A stretch of 7,307 nucleotides of DNA from Thermoplasmata archaeon (GTDB taxonomy: Archaea; Thermoplasmatota; Thermoplasmata; Thermoplasmatales; Thermoplasmataceae), in assembly GCA_021806345.1 (NCBI GenBank), contig JAJZXP010000419.1:1-7307 (forward strand), written 5' to 3'. The notes under the pieces were generated by a model. The model ran no database searches, was not told the DNA's origin, and saw nothing but the letters and a program-made list of their open reading frames with translations. The position numbers and the translations under genes were made by a program. Shown piece by piece: positions 1 to 5,939 of the stretch. How positions within the stretch are numbered: the first letter of the stretch is position 1; each line of letters opens with the position of its first letter.

Positions 1-270
1 TCCTTCAACATAAGAGTCAGAAGCTGCATTGACCAGATAATAGGTGAAACTGGAGACTGCGAAAATATACTCATTGTGACCCATGGTGGTGTAATTTATT
101 CATTTGTTTACCAGAAGTTGAATATTGATCCAAGACCAGATCCGTTCTATAACTGCGCGTTGCTTGGCCTGGAGATAGAGAGGAACTCATTCAGGCCCAT
201 TCTTTCCATTAACATCAGGAAGGGCTGGTATCCTGGAGCTAAACTTTCTTCCAATGGCCAGCTTTTGTAA
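1..270 (+). CDS. Histidine phosphatase family protein (phosphoglycerate mutase-like), C-terminal part
   Basis: The frame is open from base 1 to a TAA at 268-270 and encodes the last 89 residues of a protein whose start lies outside the window. Visible residues 22-31 read ENILIVTHGG: a hydrophobic beta strand ending in the THGG motif. In the histidine phosphatase superfamily this second conserved histidine sits in the active-site pocket, while the phosphorylated RHG histidine is near the N-terminus and is not visible here. The following IYSFVYQKLNI and the late strand around residues 60-75 fit the C-terminal half of the fold. Members remove phosphate from small molecules (sugar phosphates, cobalamin precursors) or act as mutases; the substrate cannot be told from this piece. 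A GTG at base 76 is in frame, but it falls inside the conserved strand and is not a plausible start. The gene has no visible functional link to the minus-strand genes that follow. Confidence 0.85.
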   Translation, partial: SFNIRVRSCIDQIIGETGDCENILIVTHGGVIYSFVYQKLNIDPRPDPFYNCALLGLEIERNSFRPILSINIRKGWYPGAKLSSNGQLL

Positions 271-315
271 ATCTATGTCCTGTTGCATGTGATCCATGTT
301 CCTATTGTATTTGGG

Positions 316-561
316 TCATCCTAAAACTATGGTGATTGCAGCCACAATGTGATCCTTTCCCTCAAAATTGTTTACCTGCGATTCTGTTTTTGTGACCATT
401 CATCAGGAATTAACATGGAATCAGGGCATCTTCGGGTAATTCTTTGAGTGGTCCAATGGAAATAGCGATGACTGCCCTAATCATCATGATATCACAGTGA
501 CCAGGCTTATCCCGCCATAAATATTTGTAAAGAACAGGCCTGGAATTGCAAGGATTGAAAA
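316..561 (-). pseudogene. Possible relics of membrane-protein genes
   Basis: This spacer has no full-length gene, but its minus strand holds short stretches that read like protein. From about 561 down to stops at 484-486 and 481-483 the frame gives a hydrophobic stretch containing AIPGLFFTNIYGGISLV, like a membrane helix. An adjacent frame continues with MMIRAVIAISIGPLKELPED and stops near 410. A further 27-codon ORF at 316-399 begins MVTKTESQ and ends in the hydrophobic DHIVAAITIVLG. The pattern fits the end of one decayed transporter gene, and perhaps the start of another, broken by frameshifts. No family is recognised, and chance open frames remain possible. The rest of 271-564 shows nothing further: no clear hairpin-plus-T-run terminator follows the phosphatase gene. 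Confidence 0.22.
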
Positions 562-564
562 TAT

Positions 565-1239
565 CTAGACAAGTGACAATAATTTTCTTATTAGATCTGC
601 ACCTTCTTTCTCTTGCATTTCATTGCTGGAAGAAAACTTCTCTATTATTCCCTCTTCCATGAACTTTCTAAGGAAGCCAAATTTTGAAAACGTGTATGAT
701 ATAAGCTCCAGGTTGGGGTTAGAGAATGCATTGCATTTAATCAGCGAAATAATGTCTCCGCAATCCTTTTCCAGCTTCTCCAATAGACGATCCTTGTCGG
801 GATAATTATCCGACTGCAAATCATGATTTCTGTCCCACGCCGCCTTGAGCTTCAATATCATAAGCATAGATACCTCTGGCACAATAACGCTGATTTCTCT
901 TTTAGATAAATATGATACAGATCTGGCTTCTTTCTTGAAGTTAAGCCTGGTTAAATCCAGCATTTCATTCTTCCCATGAAATCTATCCCTCTTTGGTAGA
1001 AAGTCAATGTATATATCGCCAGAATTCGATCTTTTCAAAAATATGGTGTTCCCTTCAGGAACCTTTTCCTTGCTATAGTTTCTTTGCTGATGAAGGTGAC
1101 TCTGAAGTGCAGTTTTGAAGCGGCTTGTGGCTATGAAATCCATATCAAGTGAGTATTTCCATGGGATATAGGAGTGAACTGCCCATCCCCCAACCAAGAC
1201 AAGGTCACCCTGTTTATATTTGTATTTCCCAGGCTCCAC
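565..1239 (-). CDS. Nucleotidyltransferase-fold protein, AbiEii-like (type IV toxin-like), frame disturbed at N-terminus
   Basis: Numbered from the GTG at 1239, the 224-residue frame shows the signature of a minimal DNA polymerase-beta-type nucleotidyltransferase. It has a strand LVLVGGWAV at 13-21 carrying the GG motif, paired acids in SLDMDF (Asp32, Asp34) and a third acid in IYIDF (Asp79). It then has the VPEVSMLMILKLKAAWDR segment at 120-137 and an acidic DII helix near 162, both usual in AbiEii-like proteins. Such proteins act in the cytoplasm and transfer a nucleotide to RNA or protein; those paired with AbiEi-type regulators are type IV toxins. It lies directly downstream of such a regulator. 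The GTG at 1239 lacks a Shine-Dalgarno and starts just before the conserved GG strand, whereas an upstream segment in another frame (from 1310) has a good ribosome site and supplies the expected helix. The true product may therefore be about 248 residues, or the gene may be broken. The fold is fairly certain; toxicity is inferred. Confidence 0.78.
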   Translation of the reverse strand: MEPGKYKYKQGDLVLVGGWAVHSYIPWKYSLDMDFIATSRFKTALQSHLHQQRNYSKEKVPEGNTIFLKRSNSGDIYIDFLPKRDRFHGKNEMLDLTRLNFKKEARSVSYLSKREISVIVPEVSMLMILKLKAAWDRNHDLQSDNYPDKDRLLEKLEKDCGDIISLIKCNAFSNPNLELISYTFSKFGFLRKFMEEGIIEKFSSSNEMQEKEGADLIRKLLSLV

Positions 1240-1310
1240 TTGAAGATGTATCTTAGCTCCTCAATTGAGTCCAGAGCGAGATTTGTTGATCTATTTCCTT
1301 TACTTTCCAA
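1224..1310 (-). other. Out-of-frame N-terminal segment of the nucleotidyltransferase, with SD, TTG start and GGGAAAT heptamer
   Basis: On the minus strand a TTG at 1308-1310 is preceded, five bases upstream, by GGTGA, a perfect match to the archaeal anti-Shine-Dalgarno. Both lie inside the 3' end of the upstream regulator gene, as is usual for translational coupling. The frame reads LESKGN, then LALDSIEELRYIFKW, an amphipathic helix like the one that precedes the GG strand in this family. It is one base out of register with the nucleotidyltransferase frame at 565-1239 and continues out of frame to a stop at 1131-1133. At 1224-1230 the minus strand reads G GGA AAT in this frame, a canonical -1 slippery heptamer; slipping there joins exactly to YKYKQGDLVLVGGW. 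Alternatively a single G was lost (TGGGAG to TGGAG near 1234). Loss of a base, a sequencing error and programmed frameshifting are all possible. Confidence 0.55.
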
Positions 1311-2331
1311 ATTTTCTCACCAGATCCTTTGCTGCAATACGCCCATCCATGCCCAGCCCTGCTAAGTCAAGTATATTCTGGCAGATATCCACTATCCTGA
1401 TTCCATTAATTTTTGTTGAAGAGCTCATGATGTTTCTATCAGGTACATATATATTCAATCTGCAACCACCCATATTCTTCTCAGTAAATAGCCTGAGAAC
1501 TTCTCTATCTGACGGGTTTGGGAGGTAAATATAAGCCGTATCTTCCCTAACTATGGATGATCCATATGAAACGGCGGATGAATGTGATGTAAATGCATAA
1601 TCTATTCCAAGCTTGTTTAAATTAAGCGATACTTCGTTTATACACTGGGTTGCGCTGTTGAAGCTTGTATTAATTGTTTCTACCAGAAGGCTTTCAAGAG
1701 GCCTTTCCCATGAAACTAAATTAAAAAGCTTATCTATATCCTTGATTCTCAGGCTGTAATCTGCAGCAACTATTCCTGAGTCCTCAAGCTTATGAATTAT
1801 GGTATTTGTCCAGCCATATGAAACACCGCTCTTCCTGGAAACCTCAAGTATGCTATAAGAGTTACTGGTGATTAAGGAACAGACTGTTTTCCACGCTTTT
1901 TCAGAGGCCAGTCTTGACGGGCTTGCCCTCAGATGTTCTGAGGGAGAATTCGACTTTGGTTCTGTTATCAACTGTGACAAGAATGGATACAGTTTCGAAG
2001 GAAAGAGGATGATTTCTATACCAAGTCTTGTCGCAAGTTCATCTGTGCTGAATTTCAATGATTTTCCAGCACAAACTAACCTTATTTTCTCTTTGCCTGT
2101 CGACTTCTCATCTATTAAATGTGACAGAACATATATCCTGTAAATTGTGTCTTCATTTATTCTTGACCTGATTTCAATCAGCGTAATAGTGTCTTCCGAT
2201 TCAATCGCCAGATCTACCATCATTTCCCTTTCTCCGACTTTTATTGAATATGGCCTTGAGATTTTTGCCTCTCGTGATATTCCTAATTTTTCTCGTATAA
2301 AATGGTAAACTGGCTCTGGATCTTTAATCAT
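1300..2331 (-). CDS. AbiEi-like HTH transcriptional regulator / antitoxin with nuclease-fold-like N-terminus
   Basis: The gene encodes 343 residues and starts with ATG at 2329-2331. Residues 1-115 have a strand-rich layout with MMVDLAIES (Asp40), then LIEIRSRI (Glu53, Arg55), and a later RLVCAGKS strand. This resembles a PD-(D/E)XK restriction-nuclease fold in which the catalytic lysine is arginine, so it may be inactive. Residues 143-195 form a winged helix-turn-helix, with recognition region SVSRKSG-like around 164-182 (EVSRKSGVSYGWTNTIIHKL). Residues 206-343 match the C-terminal part of AbiEi-type antitoxins: SWERPLESLLVE, YAFTSHSSAVSYG, a VPDRNIM strand, and a final DICQNILDLAGLGMDGRIAA helix. 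Such proteins neutralise the partner nucleotidyltransferase and repress their own promoter. The partner's probable ribosome site and start lie within this gene's last codons. Palindromes around its TATA box support self-regulation. The N-terminal call is tentative; the pairing and HTH are well supported. Confidence 0.75.
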   Translation of the reverse strand: MIKDPEPVYHFIREKLGISREAKISRPYSIKVGEREMMVDLAIESEDTITLIEIRSRINEDTIYRIYVLSHLIDEKSTGKEKIRLVCAGKSLKFSTDELATRLGIEIILFPSKLYPFLSQLITEPKSNSPSEHLRASPSRLASEKAWKTVCSLITSNSYSILEVSRKSGVSYGWTNTIIHKLEDSGIVAADYSLRIKDIDKLFNLVSWERPLESLLVETINTSFNSATQCINEVSLNLNKLGIDYAFTSHSSAVSYGSSIVREDTAYIYLPNPSDREVLRLFTEKNMGGCRLNIYVPDRNIMSSSTKINGIRIVDICQNILDLAGLGMDGRIAAKDLVRKFGK

Positions 2332-2342
2332 TTATGTATCTG

Positions 2343-2418
2343 TATTCACTGATACTTTATTAATTTATCACTGATAGCTATCTGTAGATAGTAATACATT
2401 CAATAATTATCACTGATA
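2343..2418. promoter_or_regulatory. Cluster of TATCA-C-TGATA palindromes, candidate operators
   Basis: TATCACTGATA, a perfect palindrome around one central base, occurs at 2366-2376 and 2408-2418; the identity extends to TTATCACTGATA. A looser copy, TATTCACTGATA, is at 2343-2354, and a related palindrome, TATCT-GT-AGATA, at 2379-2390. Their centres are 22 and 42 bases apart for the three CACTGATA copies, close to two and four helical turns, so bound dimers would face the same side. The sites lie on both sides of the TATA box at 2356-2367 and touch it, a position suited to blocking TBP or polymerase. The AbiEi-like HTH protein encoded just downstream is the obvious candidate binder, since AbiEi antitoxins are known to bind inverted repeats at their own promoters. 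Confidence 0.6.
2356..2367 (-). promoter_or_regulatory. TATA box of the AbiEi-like operon
   Basis: The minus strand reads TAAATTAATAAA here, centred about 30 bases upstream of the ATG at 2331. That spacing places transcription start at or within a few bases of the start codon, giving a leaderless or nearly leaderless mRNA. No Shine-Dalgarno precedes the ATG, which agrees with this. Confidence 0.55.
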
Positions 2419-2478
2419 AGAGTCTAACAGATAAAAATGAACGAACCTGCATAATTGGCTCCGGGTTTAACTGAATAT

Positions 2479-2522
2479 TTTTATATAGAATGTTCTAGAT
2501 TTTTCTATGTGCTTCATAGAAT
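2479..2522 (+). promoter_or_regulatory. TATA-like element with overlapping TTCTA/TAGAA inverted repeats
   Basis: TTTTATATAG at 2479-2488 resembles an archaeal TATA box. It is followed by TAGAA-TG-TTCTA (2486-2497) and a perfect seven-base-pair inverted repeat, TTCTATG and CATAGAA, with five bases between (2503-2521). The first plus-strand ATG after it opens only a 19-codon ORF (2531-2590, beginning MDTINDTS), so this may be the promoter of a small RNA or peptide, or the remaining promoter of a lost gene. AT-rich sequence makes such repeats easy to find by chance. Confidence 0.25.
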
Positions 2523-2564
2523 CCTGAATTATGGATACTATTAACGATACTTCTACCGGGATAG

Positions 2565-2630
2565 TTTTAGGAGAGAGTTTAGTAGAGTAGCTTTTGCAAT
2601 ATAATGAATTCTCCTAAAAATTGAATTCTC
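2565..2630. repeat. 10-bp inverted repeat and nested direct repeat in intergenic DNA
   Basis: TTTTAGGAGA at 2565-2574 is inverted as TCTCCTAAAA at 2610-2619, separated by 35 bases. Overlapping it, TGAATTCTC occurs twice in direct orientation, at 2605-2613 and 2622-2630. This could be the end structure of a very small mobile element, an RNA hairpin, or chance; no target-site duplication was seen outside the inverted repeat. Confidence 0.25.
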
Positions 2631-2633
2631 TAA

Positions 2634-2696
2634 TTAATGTAGATAGATTGCTTTTTTTCTCAGTCTTTCCTTGGTCTTCTTAAGCTTAGGCTTGTT
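2634..2696 (-). pseudogene. Short basic coding relic
   Basis: Stop-to-stop on the minus strand, this frame encodes NKPKLKKTKERLRKKAIYLH and has no ATG. The pattern of KTKE, two to three residues, then R-KKAIY is reminiscent of the start of short archaeal DNA-binding (RHH-like) proteins linked to integrases, but that is recollection, not a verified match. With no start codon and an immediate stop it is at most a remnant. Confidence 0.18.
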
Positions 2697-2870
2697 TCAT
2701 GTTTGTAAACTTACATAAATATATTTTACATTCTCGTTCCTGCACTTTTTGAGATTTCGTGAATTGAATAACTTCAATCCATAATGCTCCTGGCAGTGCT
2801 TAGTGCAATTATAATATATACAAAATTCATCATTTTAGTCATGAAAAACCATGGATAACTTTTATCCAGA

Positions 2871-3019
2871 ATGAACAACTCAGAAATACTAAAGGAAACA
2901 AGGGCGAAAACAACTGCAAGTATCAAGGAAAGAGCAGAATGAAAGTGCTTATTTTATGCGAAATAATGAGATATTTGTATAGATGTGAACAGGGAAACTA
3001 CATCGATAGAGTGAAATAA
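2871..3019 (+). other. Two tiny ORFs joined by an ATGA overlap, behind a hairpin and TATA-like box
   Basis: A 23-codon ORF at 2871-2942 (starts MNNSEILKETRAK, charged) ends in TGA, and a 26-codon ORF at 2939-3019 (starts MKVLILCEIMRYLYRC) begins in the same ATGA. Three bases before the first ATG, 2852-2868 is a perfect inverted repeat, TGGATAA-CTT-TTATCCA. An AT-rich TATA-like stretch (ATTATAATATATAC) lies at about 2809-2822. The overlap is typical of coupled genes, but both ORFs are too short to judge, and no ribosome site is clear. They may be peptides, a small RNA locus or the remains of a longer gene. Elsewhere in 2420-3081 no substantial coding region is visible. Confidence 0.2.
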
Positions 3020-3081
3020 TATCCACTCATATTTGCTAATCGTTGATTTTAATTACTACTCCTCTTATGAAACTGGAAATT

Positions 3082-3306
3082 TCAGCTGCTGTTTCTACTA
3101 GCGTTTTTTTGGTAATCCTCATTTTTCTCCCAGTTAATTCTTGCAATAATAGCTGCAAGACAAGCTACAGTGGTCAGAGATAAAATGGATAGATTCAGAA
3201 GAAGTTGACCTGTTCCCAGCCCCAAGCCTTCATAAATGTTAATTGCACCTGCAATCATAGCCAGAACCAGTACTGGAACCATAATTCTGTTTGAAACTGG
3301 CCTCAT
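3082..3306 (-). CDS. Small two-helix membrane protein, unknown function
   Basis: The 74-residue frame starts with ATG at 3304-3306 and ends at 3082. After a short basic start (MRPVSNR) it has a hydrophobic helix at about 8-27 (IMVPVLVLAMIAGAI), a glycine-rich turn (GLGLGTG), a second helix at about 34-56 (LLLNLSILSLTTVACLAAII), and a charged polar tail (RINWEKNEDYQ). By the positive-inside rule both ends are likely cytoplasmic. The family is not recognised and no function can be assigned. A strong TATA box about 21 bases upstream and the absence of a Shine-Dalgarno suggest a leaderless transcript, which supports this being a real gene despite its size. It stands alone between relic-bearing spacers, so its neighbours give no hint of its role. 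Confidence 0.6.
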   Translation of the reverse strand: MRPVSNRIMVPVLVLAMIAGAINIYEGLGLGTGQLLLNLSILSLTTVACLAAIIARINWEKNEDYQKNASRNSS

Positions 3307-3320
3307 TATCCCACTTTCTA

Positions 3321-3332
3321 TTATATAATATA
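3321..3332 (-). promoter_or_regulatory. TATA box of the small membrane protein gene
   Basis: The minus strand reads TATATTATATAA, centred about 21 bases upstream of the ATG at 3306. Position and composition fit an archaeal core promoter with a very short or absent leader. Confidence 0.5.
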
Positions 3333-3654
3333 GTTGAGTTCAATATATCTACTTATCCGTTAGATAGTCCCACTAATTTCATTTTATTATACAAGAGTTG
3401 ATTTTAAATTTCCAGTGTGAATTGTCCCAGTTATGCCAACAATACCCATTGCCTTTAATAAGACCAAAGCTTGACGAATTTTTCTATTGTTAAAAATCAG
3501 TATATCTGGCCCATGTTGTTATTGCAACACCTCCCTCCTTCCCATCTCATCAAGACTGACATTATCATCATTGAAGAACTGAAGAATGAAGTGGATGTCC
3601 CGATTTCCTCTGGTTTGAATGTTGTGTTTGCTATCTGGATTCAAAGAGTCCATG

Positions 3655-3996
3655 CTATTCCATAACTGCATATGCCAGTATTATACTGACTGCAAATACC
3701 ATGTAAGGTCTCCTGTTCTTTATTGGAGACTTTAGCCTGATTATGAACCTTGTCACAACATCACCAACGAACATTATTGCCAGGAGGTAGAACATTGTGG
3801 TTGCAGTAAGACCGAGAACACTTCCATAAATGACCCAGTAGGAGAATATTATGTAGAATGGAATTGTATAGGCGAATGCTGCTATTAATGCCCAGTTGAA
3901 CTGCCTGCCTTTTTAGAACTAGTGGCGGAAAGGAAAGGCAGTTCCAAGAACGGACGCTATTATTGCGTCAATAGCAATTAATAGAGGCTGCTCACT
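3655..3996 (-). pseudogene. Integral membrane protein pseudogene with in-frame stops
   Basis: On the minus strand a single reading frame encodes about 113 codons interrupted by TAG (3919-3921) and TAA (3913-3915), two codons apart. The part before them reads QPLLIAIDAIIASVLGTAF, one hydrophobic helix. The part after them runs 85 codons to a TAG at 3655-3657, with helices around WALIAAFAYTIPFYIIFSYW, TTMFYLLAIMFVGDVV and YMVFAVSIILAYAVM, and a basic loop (RLKSPIKNRRP). The frame is kept across the stops and helix spacing is regular, so this is a recently inactivated four-helix membrane protein, not chance. No ATG starts the 5' part: it opens after a TAA at 3997-3999, so the native start is lost or lies elsewhere. 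The family is not recognised. The flanks 3333-3654 and 3997-4162 hold nothing I can support. Confidence 0.6.
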
Positions 3997-4162
3997 TTAT
4001 ACCCTGGATAAGCATTTTGAAATTTTTATTGAGAACTGTCTCAAGATGTTCAAGTAAAGTTAGAGTGAAGTGCTAGGGAATTGATTAATCCTTAACTCAG
4101 GTGTGTGCATATTATTTCACAAGTCTATGCTGATTGTAAGAATTTGTGCCCAACACCCACAC

Positions 4163-5854
4163 TCATTTTTCATTCTTATCCTCAATACTATTTTTCTTCC
4201 TAAAAGGTTCTCTCAGGTATGATATCAGGGCACCTATGAGAGTTATTGTCAAAGCTACATAGAATACCTTTCTAAGAGAAGACATGAAGGCTGGGGCAAA
4301 GATACCTGGAAACCATTTTGTCGCGGAGATTACAGAAAGAGCAGATGGAGAAATTTGCGACGAAATATGAAGCAGCGTTACAATTTCATCTATTGGATTA
4401 ATGCCAAGCAATGCACTGAAAATGGCATCCGAGGGCGGAAGTGATGAAAGTGATTTTGCAACTGATGAATTTACACCAGCAGTTGTGAGTCCGGTAAATA
4501 GTGTGTGCGGGAGGACAGCCGTCATTGCCACTATAAGTATCGTGAAAAAAATTCCCATGCTTGCGGTTGATCCTACGTTTCTCAAAGTTGAAAACATCCC
4601 TGAAGCTACTCCCCTATCTTCAGGCGGAACAGAAGACATTAATGCTGATGCATTTGGTGCGTTGAACATACCGTAACCTGCACCGAAAACAAATAGCAAA
4701 GCTGCCATTTCTGCGTACAGAAAATTCGCACTTATGGTGGTGAGCAAGAATATGGCAGATGCTGCCATTAGCAGCCCAATAGTTGCTATGCCCCTTGAAC
4801 CGTGCTTATCAGATAGCCTGCCCCCCACAGGGCCAAATATTGCCATTCCAACTGTCATTGGCAACATGAATATCCCCGCCCAGAAAGGAACGCTGCTATA
4901 CGAATAACCATGCAGAGGAAGCCATATCCCCTGCAATAGAAGAATGATCATAAACATCATTCCCATCATGCCCATCCCTGTGATCATAGAAGCAAAACTG
5001 CCAAGTGCAAATCCACGTATCTTGAACAGGCCTAACCTGAACATAGGCTGTTTCACCTTTCTTTCAATAAATGGAAAGGCTATGAGCATACCAGTTCCAA
5101 TAACTAATGCAGCTACAACCCATGGATTTCCCCATCCCATTGAACTAGTTTTGTATGGAACAAGTCCGTAGGTTACACCTAGAAGGAGTATTACAAGCCC
5201 GATGCCAAATGTCAAATTTCCAGTCACATCAAGCTTCTGTACTCTTCCAGGAGAAGTCTCCTTCAATTTTAAGTATGACCATACTGTTCCAAGGATTCCC
5301 ACAGGCACACTAATAAGAAATACGTACCTCCAGTTTATCACAGAAAGAACACCTCCGAGTACGATACCAAGGCTCATTCCTGCGGTAGCTGCAATTTGAT
5401 TTATGCCCAGTGCAAACCCTCTTTCCTTCTTGGAAAAGTTGTCTGTTATTATTGCGTTCGAATTTGCCATCAGGAATGCTCCTCCTACAGCCTGAAATAT
5501 CCTGAATACAATCAGCTCCAATGCTCCGAGGTCTCCCTTACTGGGTGTGAGGAAAAGCAGTATTGAACCGACAGTGAATATTGCAAATCCTAAATTGAAA
5601 AGTTTTACTCTGCCATACATGTCCGAGAGTCTTCCAATTGTAACAAGAATCACAGCGGTAACTATCATGTAACCCATCAGAATCCATAGTAGATAGGCAA
5701 AAGCTCCCTGCGATAGTGGATTGAGATCTATTCCTTTGAATATGGACGGAAGTGCAATGAGAAGAATACTTGAGTTTATTGCTGCCATAAGCACACCCAT
5801 AGTGGTGTTTGAAAGGGCAACCCATTTCTCTTGAATCATATGTATCGTCATCAT
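4163..5854 (-). CDS. MFS transporter, DHA2 (14-helix, EmrB/QacA-type) family, probable drug or metabolite exporter
   Basis: The 563-residue protein is the usual length for the 14-helix drug:H+ antiporter-2 family of the plasma membrane, which exports toxic or waste compounds using the proton gradient. Motif A is at 74-84 (GRLSDMYGRVK) in the loop after helix 2, and a second copy is at 345-354 (GRLSDKHGSR). Motif B is at 114-130 (LIVFRIFQAVGGAFLMA, with Arg118). A motif C-like helix at 150-170 contains GMSLGIVLGG, and the DHA2 signature WRYVFLISVPVG is at 175-186. A long loop at about 447-522 precedes the last helix, as in QacA, and the C-terminus is charged (RKKNSIEDKNEK). Start codons at 5854, 5851 and 5839 (residues 1, 2, 6) are all possible; no Shine-Dalgarno separates them. 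It is divergent from an HTH_10 regulator gene, which probably controls it. The substrate is unknown. Confidence 0.9.
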   Translation of the reverse strand: MMTIHMIQEKWVALSNTTMGVLMAAINSSILLIALPSIFKGIDLNPLSQGAFAYLLWILMGYMIVTAVILVTIGRLSDMYGRVKLFNLGFAIFTVGSILLFLTPSKGDLGALELIVFRIFQAVGGAFLMANSNAIITDNFSKKERGFALGINQIAATAGMSLGIVLGGVLSVINWRYVFLISVPVGILGTVWSYLKLKETSPGRVQKLDVTGNLTFGIGLVILLLGVTYGLVPYKTSSMGWGNPWVVAALVIGTGMLIAFPFIERKVKQPMFRLGLFKIRGFALGSFASMITGMGMMGMMFMIILLLQGIWLPLHGYSYSSVPFWAGIFMLPMTVGMAIFGPVGGRLSDKHGSRGIATIGLLMAASAIFLLTTISANFLYAEMAALLFVFGAGYGMFNAPNASALMSSVPPEDRGVASGMFSTLRNVGSTASMGIFFTILIVAMTAVLPHTLFTGLTTAGVNSSVAKSLSSLPPSDAIFSALLGINPIDEIVTLLHISSQISPSALSVISATKWFPGIFAPAFMSSLRKVFYVALTITLIGALISYLREPFRKKNSIEDKNEK

Positions 5855-5883
5855 ATATTAACTGGAGCCATAAGGAAATCGTC

Positions 5884-5893
5884 GAGTATACTC
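5884..5893. promoter_or_regulatory. Perfect palindrome GAGTATACTC in the divergent spacer, near the MFS TATA element
   Basis: GAGTATACTC is a perfect 10-base palindrome 30-39 bases upstream of the first MFS ATG. It overlaps the minus-strand TATA-like stretch at 5885-5898 (AATATAGAGTATAC on the minus strand), so it could be a core promoter element, an operator, or both. Confidence 0.35.
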
Positions 5894-5913
5894 TATATTC
5901 TATGAGAAAGATT

Positions 5914-5933
5914 ATTAAAGCACTTGCTTTAAT
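5914..5933. promoter_or_regulatory. Perfect inverted repeat just upstream of the HTH_10 regulator gene, candidate operator
   Basis: ATTAAAGC (5914-5921) and GCTTTAAT (5926-5933) form a perfect eight-base inverted repeat with a four-base spacer, ending six bases before the ATG at 5940. It overlaps the best TATA-like sequence for that gene (ATTATTAAA at 5911-5919, about 25 bases upstream). A dimer bound here would block the start region, which suggests self-repression by the adjacent HTH_10 protein. Binding of another regulator, or a role as an mRNA hairpin, is not excluded. Confidence 0.5.
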
Positions 5934-5939
5934 GAAATT

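Noticed and set aside
1868..2143. 91-codon plus-strand ORF opposite the AbiEi-like gene
   Set aside because: It lies antisense within a gene with clear domains and has no protein features of its own.
2343..2418. Short-spaced repeats considered as a CRISPR array
   Set aside because: The units are 11-12 bases, irregularly spaced and palindromic around a promoter, so operators fit and a CRISPR does not.
2423..3364. TCTAACAGATAA (2423-2434) and TCTAACGGATAA (minus strand, 3353-3364) as a shared regulatory motif
   Set aside because: There are only two copies in opposite orientation relative to their genes, with a mismatch, in AT-rich DNA; chance is likely.
3471..3665. 64-codon plus-strand ORF (begins TTG)
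   Set aside because: It has a weak start, no ribosome site or convincing promoter and a patchy composition, and its 3' end overlaps the better supported minus-strand pseudogene.
4401..5399. Three plus-strand ORFs of 65-91 codons opposite the exporter gene
   Set aside because: They are mirror frames of hydrophobic membrane-protein codons and are proline- and isoleucine-rich without motifs.
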